Positions 24,278-35,168 of a stretch of 64,000 nucleotides of DNA are shown here, in pieces. This DNA comes from Tragulus kanchil (Eukaryota; Chordata; Mammalia; Artiodactyla; Tragulidae), in contig JAIOJX010000006.1 of assembly GCA_022376925.1 (NCBI GenBank), positions 60,287,394 to 60,351,393 of the forward strand, given 5' to 3'. Each line of letters starts with the position of its first letter. Position 1 is the stretch's first letter. Made by a program: the position numbers and the translations under genes. The notes beneath the pieces were generated by a model. The model was not told where the DNA came from and ran no database searches. It saw only the letters and a program-made list of their open reading frames with translations.

Positions 24278-26311
24278 AACAAAAAATCTTTCTGATTTTT
24301 CAGAAGAACAAGAAAGCCCTAAAGTTAGCAGAAGGTTTGAAATCATCAATATCAAAGCAGAAATAAATGCAAGAGAAATGAAACAATAGCCAAGACAAAT
24401 AAAAGAGAAAACTTGTTTTTCTTAAAGATAAAAAAAAAAAAGACAAGATGTTAGTCAGACTCAAAAAAAAAAAAATAAAATAAAATAAAAAAGAACCAGA
24501 TAAACAAAATCAAAACTGAAAGAGGAGACATTTCAACCGGCAATACAGAAATACAAAGGATTATAAGAGACTATTACAAGCAACTAAATGGCAACAAACT
24601 GGACAACCAGGGAAGAAATGGACAGTTTTCTTGAGAAATTAAATCTTCCAAGAGTAGAAATTATGAACAAAAAGCTGATTCTTCAAAAAGATTAAAAAAA
24701 ATAATAAATCGCTAGCCAGACTCATGGAGAGAAAAATTAAGAACCAGATCAACAAAATCAGAAATGAAAAGGGAGAGGTTACAACAGACAATACAGGATA
24801 CTAATGACTATAAGAGACTATTATGAGCCACTATATGTCAACAAACTGGGAAACCTTGAAGAAATGGACAGTTTCTTACAGAATTCCAGTCTTCCATGAC
24901 TGAACCAGGAGGAAATAGAAACTATGAGTAACCCAACTGCAAGTTCAGAAATTGAATCTGTGATCGAAAGTCTACCCCAAAATAAAAGCCTATAGCCAGA
25001 TGGCTTCACACGTGAATTATACCAAACATTCTGAGAAGACATAATGCCTATTCTTCTAAAACCCTTTGAAAATTGCACAAGAAGGAACACTTCAAAATAC
25101 ATTCAGCCCTCCCCATCCCAAAAACAGAAAAGGCCCCAATCAAAATCCTTGGTCTTCTCTGTTTCCCCATATGAATTGTGTCATTTTTCAGTCTAGCTGT
25201 GTCAAGAATGTCATTGGTAATTTGATAAGAATCATATTGAATCTGTAGATGATATTTGGCAATATATTCATTTTCACAATATTGATTCTTCTGACCCAGG
25301 AACCTGGATTATCTCTCCATCTGTTGATGTCATCTTTGATTTCTTTCATTAGTGTATTGTAATTTTATGTGCACAGGTATTTTGTTTCTTTGCATAGGTT
25401 TATTGTTAGATATTTTATTCTTTTGGTTTCAATGGTGAAAGGAATTGCATCTTTGATTTATCTTTCTGATTTTTCAGAACAACAAAAAATCTTTCTGATT
25501 TTTCAGAAGAACAAGAAAGCCCTAAAGTTAGCAGAAGGTTTGAAATCATCAATATCAAAGCAGAAATAAATGCAAGAGAAATGAAACAATAGCCAAGACA
25601 AATAAAAGAGAAAACTTGTTTTTCTTAAAGATAAAAAAAAAAAAAGACAAGATGTTAGTCAGACTCAAAAAAAAAAAAAATAAAATAAAATAAAAAAGAA
25701 CCAGATAAACAAAATCAAAACTGAAAGAGGAGACACTTCAACCGGCAATACAGAAATACAAAGGATTATAAGAGACTATTACAAGCAACTAAATGGCAAC
25801 AAACTGGACAACCAGGGAAGAAATGGACAGTTTTCTTGAGAAATTAAATCTTCCAAGAGTAGAAATTATGAACAAAAAGCTGATTCTTCAAAAAGATTAA
25901 AAAAAATAATAAATCGCTAGCCAGACTCATGGAGAGAAAAATTAAGAACCAGATCAACAAAATCAGAAATGAAAAGGGAGAGGTTACAACAGACAATACA
26001 GGATACTAATGACTATAAGAGACTATTATGAGCCACTATATGTCAACAAACTGGGAAACCTTGAAGAAATGGACAGTTTCTTACAGAATTCCAGTCTTCC
26101 ATGACTGAACCAGGAGGAAATAGAAACTATGAGTAACCCAACTGCAAGTTCAGAAATTGAATCTGTGATCGAAAGTCTACCCCAAAATAAAAGCCTATAG
26201 CCAGATGGCTTCACACGTGAATTATACCAAACATTCTGAGAAGACATAATGCCTATTCTTCTAAAACCCTTTGAAAAAATTGCACAAGAAGGAACACTTC
26301 AAAATACATTC
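23950..26311. repeat. Tandem direct duplication 11: 23950-25150 and 25151-26311 (distance 1,201-1,203)
   Basis: The first copy is faithful to AAATACATTC (25,105). It is followed by 45 bp of unrelated C/A-rich filler (25,106-25,150) before the second copy starts at GGTCTTCTCTG. The second copy continues into genuine L1 RT sequence, showing what the filler replaced. Confidence 0.94.
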
Positions 26312-29150
26312 TATGAGACCACCATCACCCTGAGATCAAAAACAGGCAAAGACAACAGAAAAACAGAAAATTATAGGCCAATATCTCTGACAAGTTTAGA
26401 TGCAAAAATCCTCAACAAAATTCTAGCAAACAGAATTCAACAACACATCAGAAAACTTATACATTATGATCAAGTCGGGATTATCCCAGTCATGCAAGGA
26501 TCTTCAATATCCACAAATCAATCAAGGTGATATACCATAGAAATCAATAGAAAGGCAAAAATCACATGATAATCTCAATAGATGCAGCAAAAGTTTTGAA
26601 CAAAATCGAACACCCATTCATGATAAAAAAAAATCTTCAAAAAATGGGCATAGAAGGAACCTACCTCAACATTGTGAAACACAATGAATATTATTCTCAA
26701 TGGTAAGAAACTGAAAGCATTCCCTCTTAGATCAGGAACAAGACAGGCATGTCCACTTTCACCACTATTATTTCACAGAGCCCTGAATATTCTAGCTACA
26801 GCAATAAGAGAAGAAAAAGAAATAAAAGGAATCCAGATTGGAAAAGGGGAAGTAAAACTCTATTTGTAACAACAAGATACCATAGACAGAAAACTCCAAA
26901 GACCTATAAGAAAACACCTAGAGTTAATCAACGAATTGAGAAATATCATGGGATATAAAATCAATACACAGAAATCACTAACATGCCTATATACAAACAG
27001 TGAAAAATCAGAAAGAGAAATCAAGTATGCAAACCCATTCACCATTGCAACCAAAAGAATAAAATATCTAACAATAAACCTATGCAAAGAAACAAAATAC
27101 CTGTGCACATAAAATTATAAGACACTCATGAAAGAAATCAAAGACAACATAAACAAATGAAGAGATATCCCCCGTTCCTGGTTCAGAAGAGTCAGTTTGA
27201 TGAAAATGATTTACAGATTCAATGCAATCTCTATCTAATTATCAACAACATTCTTCACAGAGCTCAACCGTAAAAAAGCATGATTCATATGGAAACATAA
27301 AAGATCCCAGGTAGACAAAGAAATCCTGAGAAAGAAGTATGGAGCTGGAAGGATCAGCTTCCTTAACTTCAGATTATACTACGAAGTAACAATCATCAAG
27401 AGAGTATGGTACTGGCACAAAAAGAGAAATATAGACCAATGGAACAAGATAGAGAATCCAGAGATTAACCCACATCCATACGGGTGACTTATATACAACA
27501 AAGGTGGTGAAAATATAAAATGGGACATGACAGCCTCCTTAACAAACGGTGCTGGGAAAATTAGACAGCTACGTGCAAAAAAAAATGAAGTTGGAACATT
27601 CCCTAACACCATACAAGAAGATAAACTTGAAGTGGATTAAAGACCTAAAATGTAAGAACAGAAACCCTAAAACTCTTAGAGGAAAATATAGCCAGAACAT
27701 TCAATGACATAAATCAAAGAAAGATCTTCAAAAATGGGCATAGAAGGAACCTACCTCAACATTGTGAAACACAATGAATATTATTCTCAATGGTAAGAAA
27801 CTGAAAGCATTCCCTCTTAGATCAGGAACAAGACAGGCATGTCCACTTTCACCACTATTATTTCACAGAGCCCTGAATATTCTAGCTACAGCAATAAGAG
27901 AAGAAAAGAAATAAAAGGAATCCAGATTGGAAAAGGGGAAGTAAAACTCTATTTGTAACAACAAGATACCATAGACAGAAAACTCCAAAGACCTATAAGA
28001 AAACACCTAGAGTTAATCAACGAATTGAGAAATATCATGGGATATAAAATCAATACACAGAAATCACTAACATGCCTATATACAAACAGTGAAAAATCAG
28101 AAAGAGAAATCAAGTATGCAAACCCATTCACCATTGCAACCAAAAGAATAAAATATCTAACAATAAACCTATGCAAAGAAACAAAATACCTGTGCACATA
28201 AAATTATAAGACACTCATGAAAGAAATCAAAGACAACATAAACAAATGAAGAGATATCCCCCGTTCCTGGTTCAGAAGAGTCAGTTTGATGAAAATGATT
28301 TACAGATTCAATGCAATCTCTATCTAATTATCAACAACATTCTTCACAGAGCTCAACCGTAAAAAAGCATGATTCATATGGAAACATAAAAGATCCCAGG
28401 TAGACAAAGAAATCCTGAGAAAGAAGTATGGAGCTGGAAGGATCAGCTTCCTTAACTTCAGATTATACTACGAAGTAACAATCATCAAGAGAGTATGGTA
28501 CTGGCACAAAAAGAGAAATATAGACCAATGGAACAAGATAGAGAATCCAGAGATTAACCCACATCCATACGGGTGACTTATATACAACAAAGGTGGTGAA
28601 AATATAAAATGGGACATGACAGCCTCCTTAACAAACGGTGCTGGGAAAATTAGACAGCTACGTGCAAAAAAAAATGAAGTTGGAACATTCCCTAACACCA
28701 TACAAGAAGATAAACTTGAAGTGGATTAAAGACCTAAAATGTAAGAACAGAAACCCTAAAACTCTTAGAGGAAAATATAGCCAGAACATTCAATGACATA
28801 AATCAAAGAAAGATCTTCTATGACCCACCCACTAGAATAATGGAAATAAAAATAAAAATAAACATTGGGAGGAGGGAGGAGTGCGTGAGAGGTACAGAAA
28901 ATCTTAGATGGAAATGTATGCTATCATATGTAAAAGAGATAACTATTGTCAATACGCTGTCAGATTAAGGGATCTTACATGGGATCTATGTGATGTCCTT
29001 GGGGTTGATATACGGGGACTGGGAGGGGGACATAGGAGGAAGTTGTGAGGGATATACATATGACTAATCTGGTATTATACATAACTGTTAACAACAAAAC
29101 TGTAAAAGCAAAATGAAGAATAATAATAATTAAAGAATAATTAAAAATGT
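24299..29150 (+). mobile_element. L1 LINE, sense: ORF2 linker and RT with large 3' deletion, plus 3' UTR
   Basis: It starts in the endonuclease-RT linker (24,299 on) and runs through the RT. At 26,249-26,530 the plus strand encodes [20 protein letters not shown] and [18 protein letters not shown]. At 26,684-26,869 it encodes [18 protein letters not shown], in which the usual Gly of the QGCPLSP block is Ala. The catalytic F/YADD block expected next is missing: VKLYL is followed directly by downstream sequence. After KIFYDPP-like residues near 28,820 the ORF2 C-terminus is deleted, and the 3' UTR (28,865-29,115) follows directly. Inactive. Confidence 0.8.
26633..28818. repeat. Tandem direct duplication 12: 26633-27723 and 27724-28818 (distance 1,089-1,091)
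   Basis: Both copies start ATCTTCAAAAA and the junction shares ATCTTC. The copies are near identical, with A-run length changes. The unit covers the L1 RT to thumb region. Confidence 0.95.
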
Positions 29151-29324
29151 ATCAAGTTATTGCATGCAGTCAGAGCACCAGTGTCTCAGGGGAAATAATA
29201 TACTACCTTTTTATTTCCTGATTTCAACATGACTTGATATTTTAAAGGTATAGAATTTTTACTGCAAATATGCCCTATAGAAAACAGTAAGAGGATTGTC
29301 ATAGCTTCATGGAAAATAGAAGGG

Positions 29325-29945
29325 AAAAGTGAAAACAGTGACATATTTTATGTCCTTGGGCTGCAAAATCACTGCAGAAGGTCATTATAGCTATGGTATT
29401 ACGAGATGCTTGCAACTTGAAAGGAAAACCATGAGAAGCATAGAGAGTGTATTAAACACCCCTTTGCCATCAAAGGTCCATATAAGCAAAGCTATCTCTT
29501 TTTGTTGTTGTTGTTCAGTAGTTATGTGTGAATTTGAGAGTTGGACAAAAAGGTTGTTGAACACCAGAAAATTGGTGCTTTTGAACTGTGATGCTGGAGA
29601 AGACCTTTGAGACTCTATTGGACTGCAAGCAGGTCAAGCCAGATAATTCTAAATGATATCAACCTTAAATATTCATATTAAGGATCGTTGCTGAAGCTGA
29701 AGCTCCAATATTTTGGCCATCCGATGTGACGAGTTGACTCACTCAAAAAGACGCCAATGCTAGATAAAAAGTTAAAGAAAAAGTACAAGGGGAAGCATAA
29801 GATAAGATGGTTAGCATCAGAAATTCAATGGGCGTGAGTCTGGGCAAATTCTAGGAGATAATGGAGGAACAGAGGAGTCTGACATGCTGTAGTCCATGGA
29901 GTCACAAAGAATTGGACATTACTTAATCCTTAAATAACAACAAAT
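29325..29945 (+). mobile_element. BovB LINE 3' end, sense
   Basis: The recognisable BovB 3' order is GAAAACAGTGACATATTTTA, TCAGTAGTTATGTGTGAATT, TGGTGCTTTTGAACTGTGAT, GCTCCAATATTTTGGCCATC, GAGTTGACTCACTC, TGTAGTCCATGGAGTCACAA, GAATTGGACATTACTTAATC. It encodes the C-terminal tail of the RT protein with multiple frame breaks. The 93-residue frame at 29,329-29,610 is a relic of this, not a gene. Confidence 0.85.
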
Positions 29946-29949
29946 TTTG

Positions 29950-30480
29950 GGTGCATAAAGATTTATAAATGTTATGTCCTCTTTTTGAATTAATCTTTGA
30001 GCATTAGGTATTGTTCTTTGTCTCATGTAAAAATCTTTATTTTTTAATGTATTTTGTCTGGAATGAGTATTACTATTCCAAGTTTCTTTTTATTTTCATG
30101 GAATATCCTTTTCTATCACCTCACTTTCTGTCTGATATATGTCTCTTGTAGACAGCATATTTATGGATATTGTTATTTAATCCATTAAGCCAGTTTGTGT
30201 CTTTTGGTTCAAGCTTTTAATTCATTCACATTTAAGGTATATAAAGGTTTTACAATGATCTTATTGCCACTTTATTAATTGTTTTGGGATTATTTAGTGT
30301 TTTTTGTATTGTTTTTATTATGATGATGATTGTATTTTGTTTATTTATTTACAGAGATTTGTTGTTTTCTGCCACACGTCAACCTGAATCTGCAATAGGT
30401 TTACATATGTTCATCTCCCTCCTAAACCTGCCCCCCATGTCTCTGTCCATCTTATCCTTTCAGGTTGGGTTTGTTTTTGT
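29950..30480 (-). mobile_element. Antisense L1 fragments
   Basis: TCTTGTAGACAGCATATTTA and TTTAATCCATTAAGCCAG match the usual reverse complement of an L1 region. At about 30,350 a T-rich start followed by TGTTGTTTTCTGCCACACG and CAATAGGTTTACATATG resembles the 3' UTR start of another antisense L1. These are two pieces of different subfamilies. Confidence 0.55.
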
Positions 30481-32508
30481 AATACCTTTATTTATTTATT
30501 TATTTATTTTTTTTTGCCTATGGAAGTTCCTCTAGCACTTATTGTAAAACCAGTTTCGTGTTGCTAAATTCTCTTACTTTTTGCTCATATGTATAGCTTT
30601 TAATTTCTTAACTGAATATGAATGACATATTTTTGGGAGCTGAATATTCTTGGTTGTGGGTTTTTCCCTGTCATCACTTTAAACATATCTCGCCACCCTT
30701 TTCTTGTTTGCAGAGTTTTTGCTGAAAAAAATCAGCTGATAACATTATGGCAATTCTCTTCTATGATGTCTGTCGCTTTTCCCTTTTAGCTTTTCATATT
30801 TTTACCTTGCATTTAATTTTCGTCATTTTAATTAATATGAATCACTGCATGTTTCTCCTTGAATTTATCCTCTATGGGATTCTGCATTTTTTTGACTTAA
30901 TTGACTATTTTATTTTCCATCTTAGAGAAGTGTTTGATTATATTATCTTCAAATACTTTCTTGGAGCCTCTCTCTTTCTCTTCTTATAAGGCCATGTTAA
31001 TTCAAATACTAACATGCTTACTGTTGCCCCATAAGTCTCTGTGACTATCTTTACTTCTTTTCATTGACTTTTCTGTATTCTTCTCCATGGGAGCTATTTG
31101 CACCTTTATATCTTAAAACTCATTTATCCATTTTTCTGTCTCAGTTATTCTGCTATTGATACTTTCTAGTATAGTTTTGTTTGCTGTTGTATTCTTCATC
31201 AATTTTTTTACTTCTTATTTGGTCTTTGTTAATCTTTTCTGTTTTGTTTTGTTTTGTTTCTTCTCAATCTATGTCTACATTTTATTTTGGAGGTCTGGGG
31301 CTTCATTTATTTTGTCTAGTGAAATTTCACCTTACTTTTTCATCTGTAACATACAAATCATTGATTTCATTTTATTTAACTAATGGTTCTTATGGTCTCC
31401 TTTCTACAAGTTTCAGAGTATTAGTTATTCTTTTATTTTTTTGCCTATGGAAGTTCCCCCCTAGAATCTGCAATAGGTTTACATATGTTCATCTCCCTCC
31501 TAAACCTGCCCCCCATGTCTCTGTCCATCTTATCCTTTCAGGTTGGGTTTGTTTTTGTAATACCTTTATTTATTTATTTATTTATTTATTTTTGCCTATG
31601 GAAGTTCCTCTAGCACTTATTGTAAAACCAGTTTCGTGTTGCTAAATTCTCTTACTTTTTGCTCATATGTATAGCTTTTAATTTCTTAACTGAATATGAA
31701 TGACATATTTTTGGGAGCTGAATATTCTTGGTTGTGGGTTTTTCCCTGTCATCACTTTAAACATATCTCGCCACCCTTTTCTTGTTTGCAGAGTTTTTGC
31801 TGAAAAAAATCAGCTGATAACATTATGGCAATTCTCTTCTATGATGTCTGTCGCTTTTCCCTTTTAGCTTTTCATATTTTTACCTTGCATTTAATTTTCG
31901 TCATTTTAATTAATATGAATCACTGCATGTTTCTCCTTGAATTTATCCTCTATGGGATTCTGCATTTTTTTGACTTAATTGACTATTTTATTTTCCATCT
32001 TAGAGAAGTGTTTGATTATATTATCTTCAAATACTTTCTTGGAGCCTCTCTCTTCTCTTCTTATAAGGCCATGTTAATTCAAATACTAACATGCTTACTG
32101 TTGCCCCATAAGTCTCTGTGACTATCTTTACTTCTTTTCATTGACTTTTCTGTATTCTTCTCCATGGGAGCTATTTGCACCTTTATATCTTAAAACTCAT
32201 TTATCCATTTTTCTGTCTCAGTTATTCTGCTATTGATACTTTCTAGTATAGTTTTGTTTGCTGTTGTATTCTTCATCAATTTTTTTACTTCTTATTTGGT
32301 CTTTGTTAATCTTTTCTGTTTTGTTTTGTTTTGTTTCTTCTCAATCTATGTCTACATTTTATTTTGGAGGTCTGGGGCTTCATTTATTTTGTCTAGTGAA
32401 ATTTCACCTTACTTTTTCATCTGTAACATACAAATCATTGATTTCATTTTATTTAACTAATGGTTCTTATGGTCTCCTTTCTACAAGTTTCAGAGTATTA
32501 GTTATTCT
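30386..32508. repeat. Tandem direct duplication 13: 30386-31463 and 31464-32508 (distance 1,077-1,078)
   Basis: Copies start GAATCTGCAATAGG. The first copy is faithful to GTTATTCTTT (about 31,430). Filler then contains TTTTTTGCCTATGGAAGTTC, copied from inside the same unit (30,508-30,530), before the second copy begins. Confidence 0.95.
30500..32508 (-). mobile_element. L1 5' region, antisense (present twice through duplication 13)
   Basis: The order TATGGAAGTTCCTCTAGCAC, CACTTTAAACATATCTCGCC, GCTGAAAAAAATCAGCTGAT, GATGTCTGTCGCTTTTCCC, TTATCTTCAAATACTTTC is the reverse complement of the L1 upstream region seen in sense near 7,860-8,380. Hydrophobic reading frames here (75-154 residues) are products of T-rich antisense DNA and not membrane proteins. 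Confidence 0.65.
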
Positions 32509-32554
32509 TTCTTCTGGTATTGATAGATAAAGGTAGATAGATTATCTTAAACAG

Positions 32555-33337
32555 TGTTGGATTCTTGACCTCCAAAGTAGACTTCACAATCGGATCAAAA
32601 AGACTTGGGTTTGGTCACTCAGAATTTTGTGAAGGAAAAGTTTTATTAAAGATAAAGTGATAGAGAAAACTTCCAGCTAAAGGGCCCGTAAGGGGAATAG
32701 AAGAGTACTCCCAGAAGCTAGTTTAGGCAAGGCATTTTATACTTTCCAGTTGGTTATTAAAAATTGATCAAAAGAATATTTTAAGACTGTAAAGGTCTTA
32801 CTAGACCCACTCCCACAATATTAACATAAGAAACACAAGATTAGGGCTTCTCTGGTGATCCAGTGGATGGGGACACTGCCTTGCAGTGCAAGGGGCACCA
32901 GTTCTATCCCTCGTCTGGGAAGATCCCGCATGCCATGGACCGGCTGGACCAACATGTCCAACTACCGAGCTGGAACTCTGGAACGCATGTGTCCAGAACT
33001 GGTGCTCTGCAACAAGAGGGGCCGCTATGATGGGAGGCCCACACAGGCGAAAGAACAAAGATGGATGAAAACGAATAAATGAAAGACAAATAGAAGTGGC
33101 CAAAAATTAAAAAGAAACATAAGATAAAGACAGAGAATGGTCTCCAGTTATCCAGACTACATGAGACATTCCAATACAAAATAGTTTGTATCCATAGGAC
33201 AACAGAATTAGTTTCAAAGTAGATCTTTATCATGACAAGCATTTAGTGTAGAAAATGTTTGTTCCCCTCCTGCTCCTCCTTGGAAACTGTTGGCCTCTGT
33301 ATTAAGTCTGTGTATTCACCCATTTTATGCCTCCCCT
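32555..33337 (-). mobile_element. Endogenous retrovirus LTR-like left end (3' LTR if the provirus is on the minus strand)
   Basis: From TGTTGGATTCTTGACC onward the sequence aligns collinearly with 38,463-38,955, with a SINE inserted in this copy. On the minus strand there is an AATAAA polyadenylation signal (complement at 32,642-32,647), about 85 bp before a CA terminus at 32,555; this fits an R-U5 end. The two LTR-like ends differ at roughly a quarter of positions by eye over the first 150 bp, so the insertion is old or they come from different events. The outer boundary near 33,337 is approximate. Confidence 0.62.
32844..33111 (+). mobile_element. CHR-like tRNA-derived SINE inserted in the ERV LTR
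   Basis: A-box-like TGGTGATCCAGTGG and B-box-like CCAGTTCTATCCC head sequences are followed by GGGAAGATCCCGCATGCC, GCTGGACCAACATGTCC and GGGAGGCCCACACAGGCGAA. The 16-bp direct repeats AAGAAACACAAGATTA (32,828-32,843) and AAGAAACATAAGATAA (33,112-33,127) flank it, an imperfect target-site duplication. Insertion postdates the LTR; the other LTR at 38,463 lacks it. Confidence 0.85.
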
Positions 33338-33593
33338 TTTTCTTTTAGAATTATGGTTCCAGGGAAAAGGGGAAACATCTCTTCTGTAATTTTTTCCAGT
33401 GGAGAGGAGGTGGAGTCCCTACGTTGCTGTGGCAACATATTCTTCTCACCATTTTTTTGGGGGGTCTCTGATCTGGGGTCTCAATTAATGCTAGAGGAGG
33501 TCATAGGAGCATGAACAATCATTTATAGTTTCAAAACTTTTAGATGGTTAAAAACACATTTCACTATGCAATTAGAAATGCAAGGGGCAAACA

Positions 33594-33616
33594 GCAAAAA
33601 AAAAAAAAAAAAAAAG
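33594..33616 (+). repeat. Poly(A) run within the ERV remnant
   Basis: An A-run of about 21 bases follows GGGGCAAACAGC. It could be the tail of a short retroposed fragment, but I cannot identify a body upstream. Confidence 0.7.
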
Positions 33617-33945
33617 CAATCAGAATTATTACAGAAACTATTTTTCTGGAAGTAGAGAAATACACCTTCCCAGAGTGGAAGTCTTTAACTAATGAGGAAG
33701 AAACCACACCACATTTCTAACAACTGAAAACTTTACTCAGCTCAAATAGCAAATTGTCTGAATCAGAGGCTGGGTTAGACAACACTCCTCTCAAATTTAT
33801 TCCAATGTCTATGGAAAGGCTGAAAGCTGAATTACAGAGTTAGTTAATTTTAAGGCTTCTGGATCAATATCTATCAATATCTATGACAATATCTGTGAGC
33901 AAAACTAGCTCTTATAGAGACATTTTAAAGGAGATTGTCCTTTTA

Positions 33946-34110
33946 CCAACTGCAATTGATATTTGAGAAGTCAACCATCTGATATCTAAATATTGACTTA
34001 GAATTTAAGATTCCAGTTACATCATGGGAAATCAACACAGTAAGGTTCCATCCATTAGCAAACTTAAGATTTTCAGATATTAGTAAAGCAATAGCAGCAA
34101 TTATTGCTAA
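33946..34110 (-). pseudogene. pol remnant: RT-RNase H connection-like segment
   Basis: The minus-strand translation is open for about 55 residues and contains IIAAIALLIS, LTVLISHDV and FRYQMVDFSNINC. Its spacing (Ala-rich helix, a V.I.H.V strand, then an aromatic segment about 20 residues on) fits the connection domain between RT and RNase H in gammaretrovirus-like pol. The identification rests on pattern recall. The catalytic RT and RNase H motifs are not in this segment. Confidence 0.5.
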
Positions 34111-34498
34111 ACATGGTGCCATTCTTTAGCTACATGATACCCTTGGGAATGAGTCATTACTCTCAAGCCATTTCTTTTCCTTCAGTAACAAGGAGATTAA
34201 TCTCTGATCTGGTAGGCAGGCATAAAACAGAGTCTTGCAAGAAAGCAGTTTCAAGAGTCTTAAAAACTTTTGAGTCATTGGTTACCAAATTATTCATACT
34301 TTGTTTAATCATTGAGGAAAAAAAGAGGGTTTATATTATTGAAAACAGAGTCCTGAGCCTTGTTAAGTCTATCCTTCCACAGAATGGGTGAGAGAGACTC
34401 TGGCACAATCAGAAATTCTTGTGAAAATAGTACAGTGTCTCAGTTGCAGCTTAACTGACTGAAATAATAACATTTGGCCCATTCAAACATTCCCATTA

Positions 34499-34620
34499 CA
34501 GTAGTAGATCTGGAGAAAAGTGGGCCAAGGGCCTCAGTTCACAGAGAGCTTCCCTAGTGTTCAAAAGACAATTGATGGACTGACTTTCCACAGCTATCAA
34601 TACTTGGGGTTCCTCAGGTA
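34499..34620 (-). pseudogene. Retroviral protease-like remnant
   Basis: The minus strand encodes about 40 residues ending at a stop (34,496-34,498) and including SINCLLNTREALCEL. Position and context (just downstream of the zinc knuckle in gene order) fit an aspartic protease whose Asp-Thr-Gly core now reads Asn-Thr-Arg at about 34,560. With the catalytic Asp and the Gly both changed it is dead. It is open into the upstream SINE, so the longer 165-residue frame is chimeric and not a gene. Confidence 0.45.
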
Positions 34621-34641
34621 TTATTAGAATGATAGCTTGTA

Positions 34642-34970
34642 GGCTTCCCCGGTGGTCCAGTGGGTAAGGACACCATCTTGCTGTACAAGGGGTGCCAGTT
34701 CGATCCCTAGCTTGGGAAGATCCCACGTGCTGTGGAGCGGCTGGACCAGTGTGTCCAATTACCGAGCCGGAGCTCTGGAGCGCATGTGCCCAGAGCTGGT
34801 GCTCTGCAACAACAGGGGCCACTGTGATGGGAGGCCCACATGGGCGAAAGAACAAAGATGGATGAAAATAGACAAATGAGAGACCAATAAAAGTAGCCTG
34901 CCTGCTCCCCTCCCTCCCAACCCCACACCCCCAAAATAAATAAATAAATAAATTTAGAAAAAAATAAAAA
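34642..34970 (+). mobile_element. CHR-like tRNA-derived SINE in the ERV (copy at 35,747-36,075)
   Basis: Full-length head (TGGTCCAGTGGGTAAGG; CCAGTTCGATCCC is a good B-box match), body (GGGAAGATCCCACGTGC, GGGAGGCCCACATGGGCGAA) and an AAAT-repeat tail are all present. The direct repeats AGAATGATAGCTT (34,626-34,638) and AGAATGAGAGCTT (34,971-34,983) are an almost perfect target-site duplication. The second occurrence arises from duplication 14. Overlapping frames of 75-165 residues are artefacts of the SINE. Confidence 0.9.
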
Positions 34971-35117
34971 AGAATGAGAGCTTTTATGGGCACGCTTGGG
35001 CACCTTCAGTCCTGACTGTCCTGAGAGTTTGACCCCTGGGTCATACACCTCTGGGGGAAATCTCTTCCAGTGTGGTCCCTGACAGGCCAGTCAAGGAGAC
35101 AGGGGTGGTTTAGATGC

Positions 35118-35168
35118 CTGAGGGCAATCCTGCTTGAGATGCCCTGCCCTTCCACAGTGATAGTAAAC
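35118..35168 (-). pseudogene. gag nucleocapsid zinc-knuckle remnant (copy at 36,223-36,273)
   Basis: The minus strand encodes YYHCGRAGHLKQDCPQ. The retroviral knuckle is Cys-X2-Cys-X4-His-X4-Cys. Here the second Cys, the His and the last Cys are in place, but the first Cys is Tyr, so zinc binding would be lost. It is the single clearest retroviral marker in the locus and fixes its orientation on the minus strand. A stop follows shortly after. Confidence 0.75.

Noticed and set aside
24299..29150. A single twin-primed L1 spanning 20,101-29,150
   Set aside because: The sense and antisense parts overlap by about 1 kb of ORF2 and both carry a 3' UTR, so they are two elements.
31181..31645. 154-residue open frame, hydrophobic, resembling a membrane protein
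   Set aside because: It lies in T-rich antisense L1 5' sequence and crosses the filler at the duplication 13 seam. Composition alone explains the hydrophobic residues.
32844..33111. tRNA gene suggested by A- and B-box-like motifs
   Set aside because: The motifs are in the head of a 268-bp SINE with a body and target-site duplication. There is no cloverleaf acceptor pairing.
33457..33480. GGGGGGTCTCTGATCTGGGG as a retroviral primer-binding site in plus orientation
   Set aside because: It loosely resembles a proline-tRNA site, but the zinc knuckle and pol-like pieces fix the provirus on the minus strand, and the site is over 100 bp from the end of the LTR homology.
34496..34993. 165-residue open frame on the minus strand
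   Set aside because: It joins an antisense SINE to the protease-like ERV remnant; the frame is accidental and no single product is implied.
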